Notes: a model not told the origin generated them from the letters alone. Positions 39,501-49,010 are shown, counted from the stretch's first letter. The stretch is 64,000 bases of DNA from Staphylococcus pragensis (GCF_004785665.1 NZ_SRPJ01000005.1:36489-100488), one strand, 5' to 3'. Program-made: numbers and translations.

Positions 39501-39684
39501 ATCAGACAGTGAATCACAATCAGATAGCGAGTCACAATCAGATAGTGAATCTCACTCTGACAGTCATTTACCAGATACAGGTGAAGAAGAATCAAACAAA
39601 TCTGGATTAATTGGCGCTGGATTAGCAGCATTAGGCGGTCTATCTATCTTTGGAAGACGCCGTAAGAAAAATAGTGAGCAATAA
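36577..39684 (+). CDS. Sdr-family cell-wall-anchored adhesin
   Basis: This 1035-residue surface protein has a YSIRK signal ([20 protein letters not shown] near residue 18, cleavage after AEA), five 12-residue repeats [11 protein letters not shown](N/D) at about 94-156, an MSCRAMM A region (about 250-580), two SdrD-type B repeats beginning [18 protein letters not shown] near 583 and [18 protein letters not shown] near 693, an SD-rich stalk (about 800-997), LPDTG at 998, a membrane helix and RRRKK. Sortase A should anchor it to peptidoglycan. ATG 36577 has AGGAG at 36561. Downstream gtfA and gtfB suggest the SD stalk is glycosylated. The ligand is unknown. Its place between SCC scars suggests mobility. 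Confidence 0.92.
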   Translation: MNKNSKKKLDFLPNKLNKYSIRRFTVGTASILVGATLIFGVANDQAEAAENNTTQKQDDSSDASKVKGNVQTIEQSSANSNESDIPEQVDVTKDTTEQASTEEKANTTEQASTEEKADTTEQASTEEKANTTEQASTEEKADTTEQASTEEKANTTEPLTDNQDESTEDESIEAKKALLTEYITSNSDVSEEEAKAEIQDIDLQDVDFSNANENTLLSTLVKNISNKKEEDEKLATPRAISRIASPVMLAATDNVAAQESGTNVNNKIDVTSLQTDKNTVRPNDGEGFSVTSTFKVNGKVNEGDYFTVDMPDYANFNGIADYTAVDNKIYPTIKDGEQVVANGVYDVDTKKLKYTFTDYVNNKQNIEGGFKLPQYIDRKTATQSGDYNLNYNVAGNEVNIPISVQYDNYRDGHVIANATSLITNADIFNTGSHEYTQYIYVNPQSVNSYDTWLTIQGYQNQVNDSSAIFNSNDTSIEIFDAESSSNINPSFYVNDSNYRNVTSNYQINETGDKQAKIYFGHIDHPYIVKVTSKIDPNSTADLKTRIRMDNKNYRGTTDYYIHDNTVERSGANGIAQGDEALYNLGDYVWEDTNKNGIQDSDEQGIEGVTVTLTRPNGTTETTTTDSNGKYQFSDLQNGSYVINFQTPEGYTPTKSYQGMNTEVDSNGLSTVGIINDADNWTLDSGFYKTPVKYSLGDYVWYDSNQDGIQDYEERGIEGVTVTLTHPDGTVETTTTDSNGKYQFDNLDNGDYTVHFEKPTGLTQTVVDSGNDDAKDADGETVKVTIKDHDDFTIDNGYFESTSDSESQSDSESTSDSESTSDSESQSDSESTSDSESTSDSESQSDSESTSDSESTSDSESQSDSESTSDSESQSDSESTSDSESQSDSESTSDSESQSDSESTSDSESQSDSESTSDSESTSDSESQSDSESTSDSESTSDSESTSDSESQSDSESTSDSESTSDSESQSDSESTSDSESQSDSESQSDSESHSDSHLPDTGEEESNKSGLIGAGLAALGGLSIFGRRRKKNSEQ
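36856..37047 (+). repeat. 36-base tandem repeats in the adhesin gene
   Basis: Five near-identical 36-base units encode [12 protein letters not shown] or [12 protein letters not shown] in strict N/D alternation. The last unit is followed by a partial TTEP. Copy number can change by slippage. Confidence 0.85.
38974..39566 (+). repeat. SD-repeat DNA
   Basis: About 33 units of an 18-base repeat of the type TCAGAYAGYGARTCAMMW encode SDSESQ or SDSEST hexapeptides ending [10 protein letters not shown]. The alternation of Q and T units forms higher-order 36- and 54-base periods. Long frames on the other strand and in frame 2 here are artefacts of the repeat. Confidence 0.9.
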
Positions 39685-39718
39685 TATAGCTTAAGTTCAA
39701 ATATGGACTTTATTAAAG

Positions 39719-39753
39719 TAAGACAAGCTAAGTAAAATTAGCTTGTCTTATTA
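39719..39753. terminator. Terminator between the adhesin gene and gtfA
   Basis: AAGACAAGCTAA pairs with TTAGCTTGTCTT and is followed by ATTATA. Confidence 0.7.
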
Positions 39754-39792
39754 TACATAAGATAAAATTATAGATTGGAGTATCAAGTAACG

Positions 39793-41307
39793 ATGACAAT
39801 TTATAACTTGAATTTTGGAATTGGATGGGCAAGTAGTGGCGTAGAATATGCTCAATTATATAGAAGAAACATTTTTAAGTTAATGAAAGAAAACTTCAAG
39901 TTTATATATTTAGATTTTATACAAAAAGAAAATATTCAAACTCTTACTGAAAATCTTGGATTTGAAGATGATGAAATTATTTGGATCTATCAATACTTTA
40001 CCGATATAAAAATTGCTCCTACAACTTATACCATACAAAATATAATAGATAGACTAGAGGATACTAATGTTGAAATTGAAAGAGTTAATAATAAAATAAA
40101 AAAAATCATTTTCGGAAATGATAATAACTATATTCGTTGCTATTTAAAAAATGAAAGTGAAAATATAGTGGATAGAGCTGAATATGTTTCAAAAGGGAAG
40201 CTCATAAAAAAAGAATTTTACAATTTTACAATCGTATTTACTGAATATTATGCGCCATATGAAAAAAAAGCTAAATTATATTTGAGAACTTATTTTAATG
40301 AAGATGGTTCAATTGCTTATGAAGAACATATATCTGGTAAAAATAGTATCTTTGTTTTTCCAAATGTAATATTGTATTCAAAATTAGAATTTATTGCTTA
40401 CTTTTTAAGACAATTAAATCTTACTCGTGAAGATATACTTTTGATTGATAGGTCAAAAAATATAGGTCAGGTTATTTTAGAAAATAAAAATCAAGCTCGT
40501 TTAGGCGTAGTTATACATGCTGAACATTTTAACCATAGCAATACAAATGAGGATTATATATTATGGAATAATAATTATGAGTATATGTTCAACCATGTTG
40601 ATTATATCGATTTTTTTATAACTGCAACTGATGCTCAGAAACAATTAATAGTAAATCAATTTAATCAATATAAAAATAAAAATCCAAAAGTGTATACTAT
40701 ACCTGTTGGTAGCCTTAAAGAATTAAAATATACTCATGAAAGAGCTTCTAATAGTATAATGACTGCTTCAAGATTAGCTAAAGAAAAACATGTAGATTGG
40801 CTAATTGAGTCTGTTGTTCAAGCGCATAAAACAAGACCTTCTATAAAGTTTGATATTTATGGTGAAGGTGCAGAAAAAAATAATCTTCAAAAATTAATTA
40901 ATGAGAAAGAAGCAAATGAGTATATTAAATTAAGAGGTCACAAGAATTTAGAAGAAATATATATAAAGTATCAGCTATATTTGTCAGGATCTACAAGCGA
41001 AGGATTTGGATTGACCCTAATGGAAGCAATTGGATCGGGCCTAGGAATTATAGGATTTGATGTTAATTATGGAAATACAACTTTTATTAAAGATAGGTAT
41101 AATGGTTATCGTATTCCTGAGTCGATAAAAAATCAAGGAACTAAAGAAATAGCTACAAAATTTGCGGAAAAGATAGATGAATATTTTGTAAGTTCAAATA
41201 AAATTGATCAAATGAGTCATGAATCATATTTAATTGCTGATGATTTTCTTCTTAACAATTGCAAAGAAAAGTGGTTAAGTTTAGTAAATGAGGTGCAAGA
41301 TGATTAA
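39793..41307 (+). CDS. gtfA: Accessory-Sec-type glycosyltransferase GtfA
   Basis: The 504-residue GT-B protein starts MTIYNLNFGIGWASSGVEYA, the hallmark of GtfA, which transfers GlcNAc from UDP-GlcNAc to serines of serine-rich adhesins. The C-terminal GT4 donor site shows SRLAKEKHVDWLIE near 326, FDIYGEGAEKNNLQ near 354 and GSTSEGFGLTLMEAIGSGL near 400. ATG 39793 is preferred; GGAG lies 13 bases upstream. It overlaps gtfB by eight bases. Its likely target is the adhesin encoded immediately upstream. Staphylococcal SdgA/SdgB are related enzymes acting on SD repeats, so it could also be named that way. Confidence 0.88.
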   Translation: MTIYNLNFGIGWASSGVEYAQLYRRNIFKLMKENFKFIYLDFIQKENIQTLTENLGFEDDEIIWIYQYFTDIKIAPTTYTIQNIIDRLEDTNVEIERVNNKIKKIIFGNDNNYIRCYLKNESENIVDRAEYVSKGKLIKKEFYNFTIVFTEYYAPYEKKAKLYLRTYFNEDGSIAYEEHISGKNSIFVFPNVILYSKLEFIAYFLRQLNLTREDILLIDRSKNIGQVILENKNQARLGVVIHAEHFNHSNTNEDYILWNNNYEYMFNHVDYIDFFITATDAQKQLIVNQFNQYKNKNPKVYTIPVGSLKELKYTHERASNSIMTASRLAKEKHVDWLIESVVQAHKTRPSIKFDIYGEGAEKNNLQKLINEKEANEYIKLRGHKNLEEIYIKYQLYLSGSTSEGFGLTLMEAIGSGLGIIGFDVNYGNTTFIKDRYNGYRIPESIKNQGTKEIATKFAEKIDEYFVSSNKIDQMSHESYLIADDFLLNNCKEKWLSLVNEVQDD

Positions 41308-42619
41308 TATATATGAAAAATTTGATGATAAGACAATACTACTATATAGATCATTTGAAAATTCATCAATTAATAATATTAATATAGTACTAGAAGATGA
41401 CGGTTTCTTACCATTTAATATCTTTTCTCCATATAGATATTTTACGAAAGAAAAGAAAGAACGTTTTAAGCCGCTTTATTTTAATGAAGTGCCTGTTCCA
41501 GAATATTGGGAGATAAAAGGTGACAATAAATCGGCAAAGATTATGGATAAAGGGAAAATTAGAGGTAAAATTATATACAAAAAAAATATAGGCCAATCAC
41601 GAATTGTAGATAAAGTTGAATGGTTAAGTGAAGATGGTCAGTTGAAATATGTAGATTTTTATAATCAACAAGGTTTTCGCTTTGCTCAACTGTTATATGA
41701 TGAATTTAAAATGAAAATTTTAAAACGTTATTTTGATAAAGAAAATAATGTAGTAATAGTAGAGAACTTTGTAACTAAAGATATTATATTGAACTATAAT
41801 GATAAAAACTTATTTTTTAATAACAAAAAAGAATTTTATTCTTATTATTTAAGTCAACTTGAGGTGCCTAAAAATCACATTCTAATAAATTCTCTCTCAT
41901 ATCCTTTTTTAACTACTTACAGTTTTAAAGAGGAGATTGTAAATTACAAGATAGTATGGCAAGAAAATATTAAAGATTCAATTCCAGATAATATGAAAGT
42001 TGCGTTAAAGCATATTAAAAATGTTGAAATTCTAGTTCCAAATCAAGAAGAGTATCATAAAATCGTATCAGTAGTAGAAAATAACGATAAAGAAAAAATA
42101 ACTAAGTCTGGATACGTTTATAATTTTAAAAAAGATAATCATTTTAAAAAAAATATCTTTATTCTTACCAATTCTGATGATATACCATTTTTGAGTGAAA
42201 TCGTTGATCATAATCCAGAATTTAATTTTAAAGTAGCTGCTTTAACAGAAATGTCGTCTAAGTTGATGGGGTTAGATACTAAAAAAAATATTAAATTGTA
42301 CCCTAAAATATCTAATAGTGCTGTTAGTGACCTTCTTAAAGAAAGCGACATATATTTAGATATAAACAAAGGTAATGAGGTCTTAAATATTATAGAAAGA
42401 GCTTTCAGCTATCAATTATTGATATTCGCTTTTAAAGAAACTGCTCATAATAGTGTTTGGATTGATGATTCAAATATATTTGAAATTAATAATTATAAGG
42501 CTTTGATTAGTAAAATTAATAAATTAAATAATTTGAATGGCTTTAAATTATTATTAGAAAAGCAATTAAGTCATGCTGACATCATTGATAAAGAAGAATT
42601 TGTTAAATTACTAAACTAA
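41300..42619 (+). CDS. gtfB: Accessory-Sec-type glycosylation chaperone GtfB
   Basis: The 439-residue protein resembles GtfB, the non-catalytic partner that binds the acceptor substrate and stabilises GtfA. Typical features are MINIYEKFDDKTILLYRSF at the start, DDGFLPFNIFSPYRYF near 34 and a GT-B-like C-terminal half without the full donor-site motif. GAGGTG at 41290-41294 precedes ATG 41300, which overlaps the gtfA stop, so the partners are coupled. No SecA2 or SecY2 genes are present in the window. A terminator follows. Confidence 0.85.
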   Translation: MINIYEKFDDKTILLYRSFENSSINNINIVLEDDGFLPFNIFSPYRYFTKEKKERFKPLYFNEVPVPEYWEIKGDNKSAKIMDKGKIRGKIIYKKNIGQSRIVDKVEWLSEDGQLKYVDFYNQQGFRFAQLLYDEFKMKILKRYFDKENNVVIVENFVTKDIILNYNDKNLFFNNKKEFYSYYLSQLEVPKNHILINSLSYPFLTTYSFKEEIVNYKIVWQENIKDSIPDNMKVALKHIKNVEILVPNQEEYHKIVSVVENNDKEKITKSGYVYNFKKDNHFKKNIFILTNSDDIPFLSEIVDHNPEFNFKVAALTEMSSKLMGLDTKKNIKLYPKISNSAVSDLLKESDIYLDINKGNEVLNIIERAFSYQLLIFAFKETAHNSVWIDDSNIFEINNYKALISKINKLNNLNGFKLLLEKQLSHADIIDKEEFVKLLN

Positions 42620-42650
42620 GTCGAAAGCATTGGTGAAAATTATAGATTTT

Positions 42651-42692
42651 AAAAAGATGCCCTGGGTTATAAGCCAGAGCATCTTTTTAATA
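42651..42692. terminator. Terminator after gtfB
   Basis: AAAGATGCCCTGG and CCAGAGCATCTTT form a stem around GTTATAAG, followed by a T-rich tail. Confidence 0.85.
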
Positions 42693-42886
42693 ATAAGGGT
42701 CTTACTCTTTTTTAACATATGATAGATTAAAACAAGACAGACGTAATGAGGAGAAAAGTAAAATTGTTGTTTACTATATTACTTTATTTTATTTTAAACT
42801 ACTTCTATCTATTATTAAGAGTTTAGGATCAACTGAAAACGTTAAACCGTCGATTGCAATATCTAAAATCTATCTTATTTTAACAT

Positions 42887-42955
42887 TAAAAAACCTCATT
42901 ATTTCCCGATACGCAGAAGCGTACCACAAATAAAACTAAAAAATAGATTATGAAA
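42887..42955 (+). repeat. SCC att site b
   Basis: AACCTCATTATTTCCCGATA, CGCAGAAGCGTACCACAAAT and AAAACTAAAAAATAGATTAT run in order, closely matching the cassette left-end sequence at 63523, with a few substitutions. Confidence 0.8.
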
Positions 42956-42978
42956 AATATATCTTTGGAGGGTGTCGA

Positions 42979-43330
42979 ATGAGAGACATAGAAGTAGAAA
43001 AAAGCCTATAAGATGATGAAAGAACAGGATAAAATAAATTTTGGTAAATACCATAAGACACTATTACATATACATACTCCAAGATCATATGATTTCAAAT
43101 TATATGATGAATGGAATAAACAATCTATTAGCGAAGATGAAATAATTAGAATTGCTAAAAAAGAAAGTATTCTTTACAGTGAGTATTCTAATATAAATGA
43201 TTTAAAGGAATTAGATATTTTTAAGAACTATAAGAATCTAAAGGAAATGCTTTCTTATTTTATTTAGGTATACAGCATATATACTAATGGAATATCAATA
43301 ATTGTTGTTACAGATCATAGTACTGTGTGA
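42979..43330 (+). pseudogene. PHP-domain protein, frameshifted remnant
   Basis: ATG 42979, behind TTGGAGGGTG, starts MRDIEVEK; one A too many in the A run near 42998-43003 ends it at once. The adjacent frame continues AYKMMKEQDKINFGKYHKTL, then LHIHTPRSYDFKLYDEW up to 43267, and a further shift gives NGISIIVVTDHSTV. The HIHTP and VVTDH words are the metal-binding motifs of the PHP phosphoesterase domain. Related full proteins couple PHP to a large ATPase. Only the N-terminal remnant exists here, directly beside the att site. Confidence 0.7.
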
Positions 43331-43376
43331 AGAGTGGAATAAAGAATTCTGTATGGCTTCTGTTCTACTCTTTTTT
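43331..43376 (+). terminator. Terminator-like hairpin
   Basis: AGAGTGGAATAAAGAATTC is followed by an inverted counterpart ending GTTCTACTCT and six T. Confidence 0.6.
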
Positions 43377-43591
43377 ATTAAAAATATATAATAAAAAATT
43401 TTTTAAAATAGTAAAATTTATACTTTGATTAACTTTTGACATAATTATGAACATCTAAATAAGTAAAAATCAAATATTTGAAATTGTGTTAATATGAATG
43501 TAGAAACTAAAGTAATAATTTCATTTAAAATAACTTTTAAATTTTATATACATATTAGCGTTGTGATACACGTATAGAGGGGGAATCAAAA

Positions 43592-44509
43592 GTGGAAACG
43601 CTAATGATTAAAGCAATGGGGACGGTGATACGTTTATCGATTGAACATCAACATTCGAGCACATTACTTCAAGAAGCTGAATTAAAAATTCATGATTGGG
43701 AATCTCAATTTAGTGCTAATGATCCAAAATCAGATTTGATGAATGTGAATCAACATGCAGGTATCGCACCAGTCAAGGTTAATCCTGAGATGTTTAACAT
43801 GATACGTTATGGTTATGAAACTACACTATCTTCTAATTTTAAGATGAACATATTGATAGGGCCATTAGTTAAATTATGGAAAATTGGTTTCAAAGATGCA
43901 TTGAAACCTAAAGAAGAAGATATACAACGCGCTTTAATGTGTATGAATCCTGAAAATCTTGTTCTAAATTCAAAGACACATGAAGTATTTCTTACACAAC
44001 CAGGAATGGAGATTGATTTAGGAGCCATTGTAAAAGGCTATTTTGCTGATCAATTACAGCAATACTTTTTATCTCATGGTGTAGCTTCTGCCATTATCGA
44101 TTTAGGTGGTAATGTTTTAACAATTGGTAGACAACCGGAAACTCTAGAAAAATGGCATGTAGGTATACGCAATCCTTTTTATAAAGACGCATTATCACTC
44201 GTTACATTAAATGTAGAGCATCAATCAGTTGTTACTTCCGGCATCTATGAACGCTATTTCATACAGGAACATCAATTATTTCATCATATTTTGGATTCCA
44301 ATACAGGGTATCCTGTAGATAATGATATCGCTAGCGTGACAATCATATCTGATCATGGGATTGATGGCGAGGTATGGAGTACAATTTGTAGTTTTGGTCA
44401 ATCACAACAAAATATTGAATTAATAAACCTCATAGATGGTGTTGAAGGCATCATTGTGACAAGAGATGGAAACGTTTTAATGACTTCAAAAATGCAGAGG
44501 TATTTATAA
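43592..44509 (+). CDS. apbE: FAD:protein FMN transferase (ApbE family)
   Basis: The 305-residue product has ApbE features: MGTVIRLSIE near residue 9, a GIDLGAIVKGYFADQ-like core (MEIDLGAIVKGYFADQ near 139), IIDLGGNVLTIG near 169, and HHILDSNTGYP near 231. ApbE transfers FMN from FAD to a threonine of FMN_bind domains. Its target is evident: the next gene encodes such a domain. GTG 43592 follows GAGGGGGA at 43577. There is no lipoprotein signal, so it acts in the cytoplasm, unlike many ApbE proteins. This agrees with a cytoplasmic partner. Confidence 0.9.
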   Translation: METLMIKAMGTVIRLSIEHQHSSTLLQEAELKIHDWESQFSANDPKSDLMNVNQHAGIAPVKVNPEMFNMIRYGYETTLSSNFKMNILIGPLVKLWKIGFKDALKPKEEDIQRALMCMNPENLVLNSKTHEVFLTQPGMEIDLGAIVKGYFADQLQQYFLSHGVASAIIDLGGNVLTIGRQPETLEKWHVGIRNPFYKDALSLVTLNVEHQSVVTSGIYERYFIQEHQLFHHILDSNTGYPVDNDIASVTIISDHGIDGEVWSTICSFGQSQQNIELINLIDGVEGIIVTRDGNVLMTSKMQRYL

Positions 44510-44517
44510 AACTTTAA

Positions 44518-44546
44518 AGAATACTCATAAAGAGTATTTTATTTTT
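44518..44546 (+). terminator. Weak hairpin between apbE and the flavin reductase gene
   Basis: AATACTC and GAGTATT flank ATAAA, followed by TTATTTTTA. It may attenuate rather than stop transcription. Confidence 0.4.
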
Positions 44547-44591
44547 AAGTATAAATGTGAAAAAAATCACAATATATTAGGAGGAATTGCT

Positions 44592-47500
44592 ATGAGTAAA
44601 GAATTATTTGATACTTTTAAATTTAAATGTGGTGCCGAATTAAAAAATAGAGTATTAATGGCGCCCATGACTATCCAAGCTGGATATTTTGATGGAAGTG
44701 TTACATCAGAAATGATTGATTATTATCAATTTAGGGCTGGTGATGCTTCAGCAATTATTGTTGAAAGTTGTTTTGTTGAAGACCATGGGAGAGGCTTCCC
44801 AGGAGCTATAGGTATTGATAACGATGACAAAATACCTGGACTTAAACGTCTAGCAGAAGCGATTCAATCTAAGGGATCAAAAGCGATTTTACAACTTTAT
44901 CATGCTGGAAGAATGGCGAATCCTAAGTTCAATGAAGGTGAACAACCTATATCTGCGAGTCCTATTGCAGCATTAAGACCTGATGCGGTACCACCAAGAG
45001 AAATGACACATGCTCAAATCAATCAGATGATAGAAGATTTCGGAGAAGCGACACGTCGTGCTATAGAAGCAGGATTTGATGGTGTTGAAATTCATGGTGC
45101 CAACACATACTTATTACAACAATTTTTCTCTCCGCATTCTAATCGAAGAGAAGATACATGGGGTGGCAGTCGTGAAAAACGCACGCGATTCCCAATCGAA
45201 GTACTAACAAAAGTTCAACATGTCGTTGCTGAAAATGAAGCCTCTCATTTTATAATAGGATATCGATTCTCACCTGAAGAAATTGAAGAGCCAGGCATAC
45301 GTTTTGAAGATACAATGTTTTTACTAAATACTTTAGCAAAATATGAACCCGATTACTTCCATATATCAGCAAACAGTTACCAACGTACGTCCATAGTGAA
45401 TCAAGAAGATACAGAACCTTTAATTAATAAATATCATAAAATGCAAAGTGCACAATTGGCACAAATTCCATTAATCGGTGTTGGTAGTATTGCGCAACGA
45501 AAAGATGCAGAACATGCCCTTGAACTCGGTTATGATCTTTTAAGTGTTGGGAAAGCCTATTTAGTAGAACCTCAATGGACGGATAAAATTTCGAAAAACG
45601 AAGAAGTTGAACAATTTGTCGATATACATGACCAAAAAATACTTCACATACCATCTCCTCTATGGAAAGTGATGGACTTCATGATTTTAGATAAAGAAGA
45701 AGAACATCGTAAATATGAAAGATTAAAAGCACTACAAAATAAAAAAGTGAAATTTAACAAAGGCACGTATCATGTTTATGCAAAAGGTCATAATGGCAAT
45801 CTACCAATGAAAGTTCAATTGTCGGAAGATAAAATTGTAAGCATTGAAGTAGATGATAGTGGAGAGTCTGAAGGTATAGCGAATCCAGTTTTTGAACGTT
45901 TACCTCAAGATATCATCAATGGACAAACGTTAAATGTCGATGTCATATCAGGTGCGACAGTAACAAGTGAAGGTATCGTACAGGGCATTGCAGATGCAAT
46001 TGAACAAGCAGGCGAAGATCCAGATATTTTACGGGCACGTCCTAAACCAGTTGTTCAGTGGTCTGATGAGGTCGTTGAAGAGACAACTGACGTAGTCGTG
46101 ATTGGTACAGGTGGTGCTGGTTTAAGTGCAGCTGCTACGGTTTTAGATGAAGGAAAAGAAGTCATCATGCTTGAGAAATTTGCGGCTATAGGTGGCAATA
46201 CCATCCGAACAGGTGGTCAAGTCAATGCTGCTGAGCCTGAATGGCAAAGTGCATTCCCTGCACTCGCTGGTGAAAAAGACACATTGATCCAGTTGTTAAA
46301 TCATGATGAAAAGGATATAGATGAGGCTTATCTTGAAGATTTCAATACTTTAAAGCGTCAAATTAAAGATTACCTTGAAAAAAGTAGCAATAAAGATGAT
46401 TATCTTTTCGATTCTGTTGAATTACATCGCATTCAAACGTATCTAGGTGGAAGACGTAAAGATCGTAATAATGTCGAAATTTCAGGTGATTATGATTTAG
46501 TTAAAACACTCACAGATAATGTTTTGGAATCAGTATACTGGTTGAAAGATAAAGGGGTACATTTTGATCGTTCATTTGTAGATATGCCTGTTGGTGCACT
46601 ATGGCGTCGTGGTCATAAACCAATGAAAGCACAAGGTTTAGAGTACATTGAAAATCTAGGAGACTACGTTAAACATCATCATGGTCGTATTTTTACAGAA
46701 ACTACTGCAGAAAAATTAATTAAAGAAGGTAATCAAGTTGTTGGTATTGAAGCACGTAAAGCAAATGGTGCTAAAGTTAAGATTCACACTCGTCACGGTG
46801 TAGTGTTGGCCACAGGTGGTTTTGGAGCGAATACTAAAATGATACAACAATATAATACGTATTGGGATAACATTCCAGATGATATTAAAACAACAAATTC
46901 TCCTGCAATTACAGGTGATGGTATACGTTTAGGTGTGCAAGCAGGCGCTGACATCGTAGGTATGGGATTCTCTCAAATGATGCCGATTTCTGATCCTAAG
47001 ACAGGTGCATTATTCACAGGATTAATCGTGACACCTTCAAACTTCGTCTTCATTAATAAGGAAGGACATCGTTTTGTTAACGAATTTGAAAGTAGAGATG
47101 TATTATCTAAGGCAGCATTAGAACAAAAAGACGGCATCTTCTATATTATTGCAGACGCAAATATTAAAGCGCTAGCTATGAATACGACTGAAGACAAAAT
47201 CAATCAAGAATTAGAAGATGGCACTTTAATAAAGGCTAATACCTTAGAAGAGTTAGCTCAAAAATTAAACATAGATACAACTACTTTTGTGAATACGATT
47301 GAAAGATATAATACTTTCGTAGAACAAGGACATGATGAAGATTTTAATAAAAATGCATTTGATTTAAAAATCGAAAAAGCACCATTCTATGCGACACCAC
47401 GAAAACCTGCAATACATCATACTATGGGTGGTTTAAAAATCAACACACATGCACAAGTCGTTGATGTAGAAGGTCATATCATTAAAGGATTGTATGCAGC

Positions 47501-47609
47501 TGGTGAAGTTGCTGGTGGTATACATGCAGGTAACCGTTTAGGTGGTAATGCACTGGCAGATATTTTCACTTTTGGTCGCATTGCCGGTCAAAGTGCTGTA
47601 ATGAAATAA
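44592..47609 (+). CDS. Three-domain flavin-dependent enoate/fumarate-type reductase
   Basis: A 1005-residue fusion: residues 1-370 form an Old Yellow Enzyme-type barrel (VLMAPMTIQAGYFDGS, QLYHAGRMAN, GVEIHGANTYLLQQFFSPHSN), residues about 385-475 an FMN_bind domain with flavinylation motif SGATVTSEG (Thr456), and residues about 484-1005 a FAD_binding_2 domain of the fumarate/urocanate reductase family (VVIGTGGAGLSAAATVLDEG, GGNTIRTGGQVNAAEP, HHTMGGLKINTHAQV). The same order occurs in cytoplasmic NAD(P)H-dependent fumarate and (hydroxy)cinnamate/acrylate reductases: electrons pass from NADH to covalent FMN and then to FAD. No signal peptide is seen. The substrate is unknown. The ApbE gene upstream supplies the covalent flavin. 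Confidence 0.88.
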   Translation: MSKELFDTFKFKCGAELKNRVLMAPMTIQAGYFDGSVTSEMIDYYQFRAGDASAIIVESCFVEDHGRGFPGAIGIDNDDKIPGLKRLAEAIQSKGSKAILQLYHAGRMANPKFNEGEQPISASPIAALRPDAVPPREMTHAQINQMIEDFGEATRRAIEAGFDGVEIHGANTYLLQQFFSPHSNRREDTWGGSREKRTRFPIEVLTKVQHVVAENEASHFIIGYRFSPEEIEEPGIRFEDTMFLLNTLAKYEPDYFHISANSYQRTSIVNQEDTEPLINKYHKMQSAQLAQIPLIGVGSIAQRKDAEHALELGYDLLSVGKAYLVEPQWTDKISKNEEVEQFVDIHDQKILHIPSPLWKVMDFMILDKEEEHRKYERLKALQNKKVKFNKGTYHVYAKGHNGNLPMKVQLSEDKIVSIEVDDSGESEGIANPVFERLPQDIINGQTLNVDVISGATVTSEGIVQGIADAIEQAGEDPDILRARPKPVVQWSDEVVEETTDVVVIGTGGAGLSAAATVLDEGKEVIMLEKFAAIGGNTIRTGGQVNAAEPEWQSAFPALAGEKDTLIQLLNHDEKDIDEAYLEDFNTLKRQIKDYLEKSSNKDDYLFDSVELHRIQTYLGGRRKDRNNVEISGDYDLVKTLTDNVLESVYWLKDKGVHFDRSFVDMPVGALWRRGHKPMKAQGLEYIENLGDYVKHHHGRIFTETTAEKLIKEGNQVVGIEARKANGAKVKIHTRHGVVLATGGFGANTKMIQQYNTYWDNIPDDIKTTNSPAITGDGIRLGVQAGADIVGMGFSQMMPISDPKTGALFTGLIVTPSNFVFINKEGHRFVNEFESRDVLSKAALEQKDGIFYIIADANIKALAMNTTEDKINQELEDGTLIKANTLEELAQKLNIDTTTFVNTIERYNTFVEQGHDEDFNKNAFDLKIEKAPFYATPRKPAIHHTMGGLKINTHAQVVDVEGHIIKGLYAAGEVAGGIHAGNRLGGNALADIFTFGRIAGQSAVMK

Positions 47610-47630
47610 AGGAGAACAGGAGGGCGTTTA

Positions 47631-49010
47631 ATGATGAGTGAACAGTTTAATAAAGGAAAACAACTCATTGTAGCGATTATTTTAGGGATTCTCACATATT
47701 GGTTATTTGCACAGTCTTTCTTGAATATCGCACCACATGTGCAACGTTTCTATGATGTAGATATGAGTATTGTTAACATTGCGGTCAGTCTTACATCACT
47801 CTTAACTGGTGTGTTTATAGTTGTAGCAGGAGGTTTATCTGATAAGATAGGTCGAGTTAAAATTACTTACGCAGGTTTGATACTTAGTATACTTGGGTCT
47901 ATTGCATTGATTATATCTCATGCGCCACTTTTATTATTGGTAGGTCGTGTGTTACAAGGCTTATCTGCAGCATGCCTACTTCCGGCAACTATTGCGCTAA
48001 TTAATTCATTCTTTCATGGTGAAGAAAGACAAAAGGCACTAAGTTATTGGTCATTTGGTTCATATGGTGGAACAGGATTAGCATCACTATTTGCTGGAAT
48101 GATAGCAACTTTTATTGGATGGCGTTGGATTTTCGTGTTGTCAATCATTTTCTCAATTCTTGCCTTAATATTGCTTAAAGGCATACCAGAATCTAAAGAT
48201 GAATCTGCACATAATAAAAAATTTGATATTATCGGTATCATTATTTTTGTCATTATGATGTTAAGTATTAACATAGTAATAACGCAAGGTGATAGAATTG
48301 GATGGTTAAATCCTATTATTGTAATATTAATTGCCATATTCATTGTGACATTAATAGCTTTCTATATATTTGAAAAACGTCAAAATGAACCTTTCATAGA
48401 TTTTAGTTTATTTTCAAATAATATTTATATTGGCACAACATTAGCTAATTTAATGGTGAATATGGATATAGGCTCACTTGCATTATTTAATATCTATGTT
48501 CAAGATGATAAACATTTAACAGGCGCACAAGCAGGTTTAATTACAATTCCATATATGTTGTGTAGTTTATTAATGATACGTGTAGGTGAACGTTTTATGC
48601 AAAATCGAGGACCGCAATTGCCACTTATGCTAGGTCCTATATCAATTACAGTGGGTATTATACTTTTAGCCTTCACTTCGTTGCCTAACATGATTTACTA
48701 TATTGTGGCGGGCATCGGCTTTATCTTTATAGGTTTAGGATTAGGTTTCTTTGCGACACCAGCGTTATCTACAGCTGTATCTAATGTTCCGTCAGAAAAA
48801 GCAGGTACTGCATCAGGGATTATCAAAATGACTTCTACACTCGGTGCAGCATTCGGTATCGCTGTTGTAACTACAATCTATACGGCATTATCTGTCAATC
48901 ACCCAGCACAATTTGCAGCTACAATCGCATTTATCGTAGGGGCAGGTTTAGTGTTTATCGCATTTATTGCCGCGTATTGTTTAATTCCTAGAAAGAATGT
49001 AGATGCTTAA
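47631..49010 (+). CDS. MFS transporter, DHA2 (14-TMS drug:H+ antiporter) family
   Basis: The 459-residue protein has about 14 membrane helices, with the MFS motif A GGLSDKIGRVKI near residue 66, motif B-like VGRVLQGLSAACLLPATIAL near 103 and the antiporter motif C-like GSYGGTGLASLFAG near 144. It starts 21 bases after the reductase gene behind AGGAGGG, so it belongs to the apbE-reductase operon (ATG 47631 or 47634). It may carry the reductase substrate or product, or export a toxic acid. That link is inferred from the operon only. Confidence 0.85.
   Translation: MMSEQFNKGKQLIVAIILGILTYWLFAQSFLNIAPHVQRFYDVDMSIVNIAVSLTSLLTGVFIVVAGGLSDKIGRVKITYAGLILSILGSIALIISHAPLLLLVGRVLQGLSAACLLPATIALINSFFHGEERQKALSYWSFGSYGGTGLASLFAGMIATFIGWRWIFVLSIIFSILALILLKGIPESKDESAHNKKFDIIGIIIFVIMMLSINIVITQGDRIGWLNPIIVILIAIFIVTLIAFYIFEKRQNEPFIDFSLFSNNIYIGTTLANLMVNMDIGSLALFNIYVQDDKHLTGAQAGLITIPYMLCSLLMIRVGERFMQNRGPQLPLMLGPISITVGIILLAFTSLPNMIYYIVAGIGFIFIGLGLGFFATPALSTAVSNVPSEKAGTASGIIKMTSTLGAAFGIAVVTTIYTALSVNHPAQFAATIAFIVGAGLVFIAFIAAYCLIPRKNVDA

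Noticed and set aside
38974..39566. Possible CRISPR array
   Set aside because: The repeats are contiguous, lack unique spacers and encode SD hexapeptides in frame with the adhesin.
38942..39631. Long frames in frame 2 and on the minus strand through the SD-repeat region
   Set aside because: They are by-products of the 18-base repeat; they have extreme composition, no ribosome binding site and no family resemblance.
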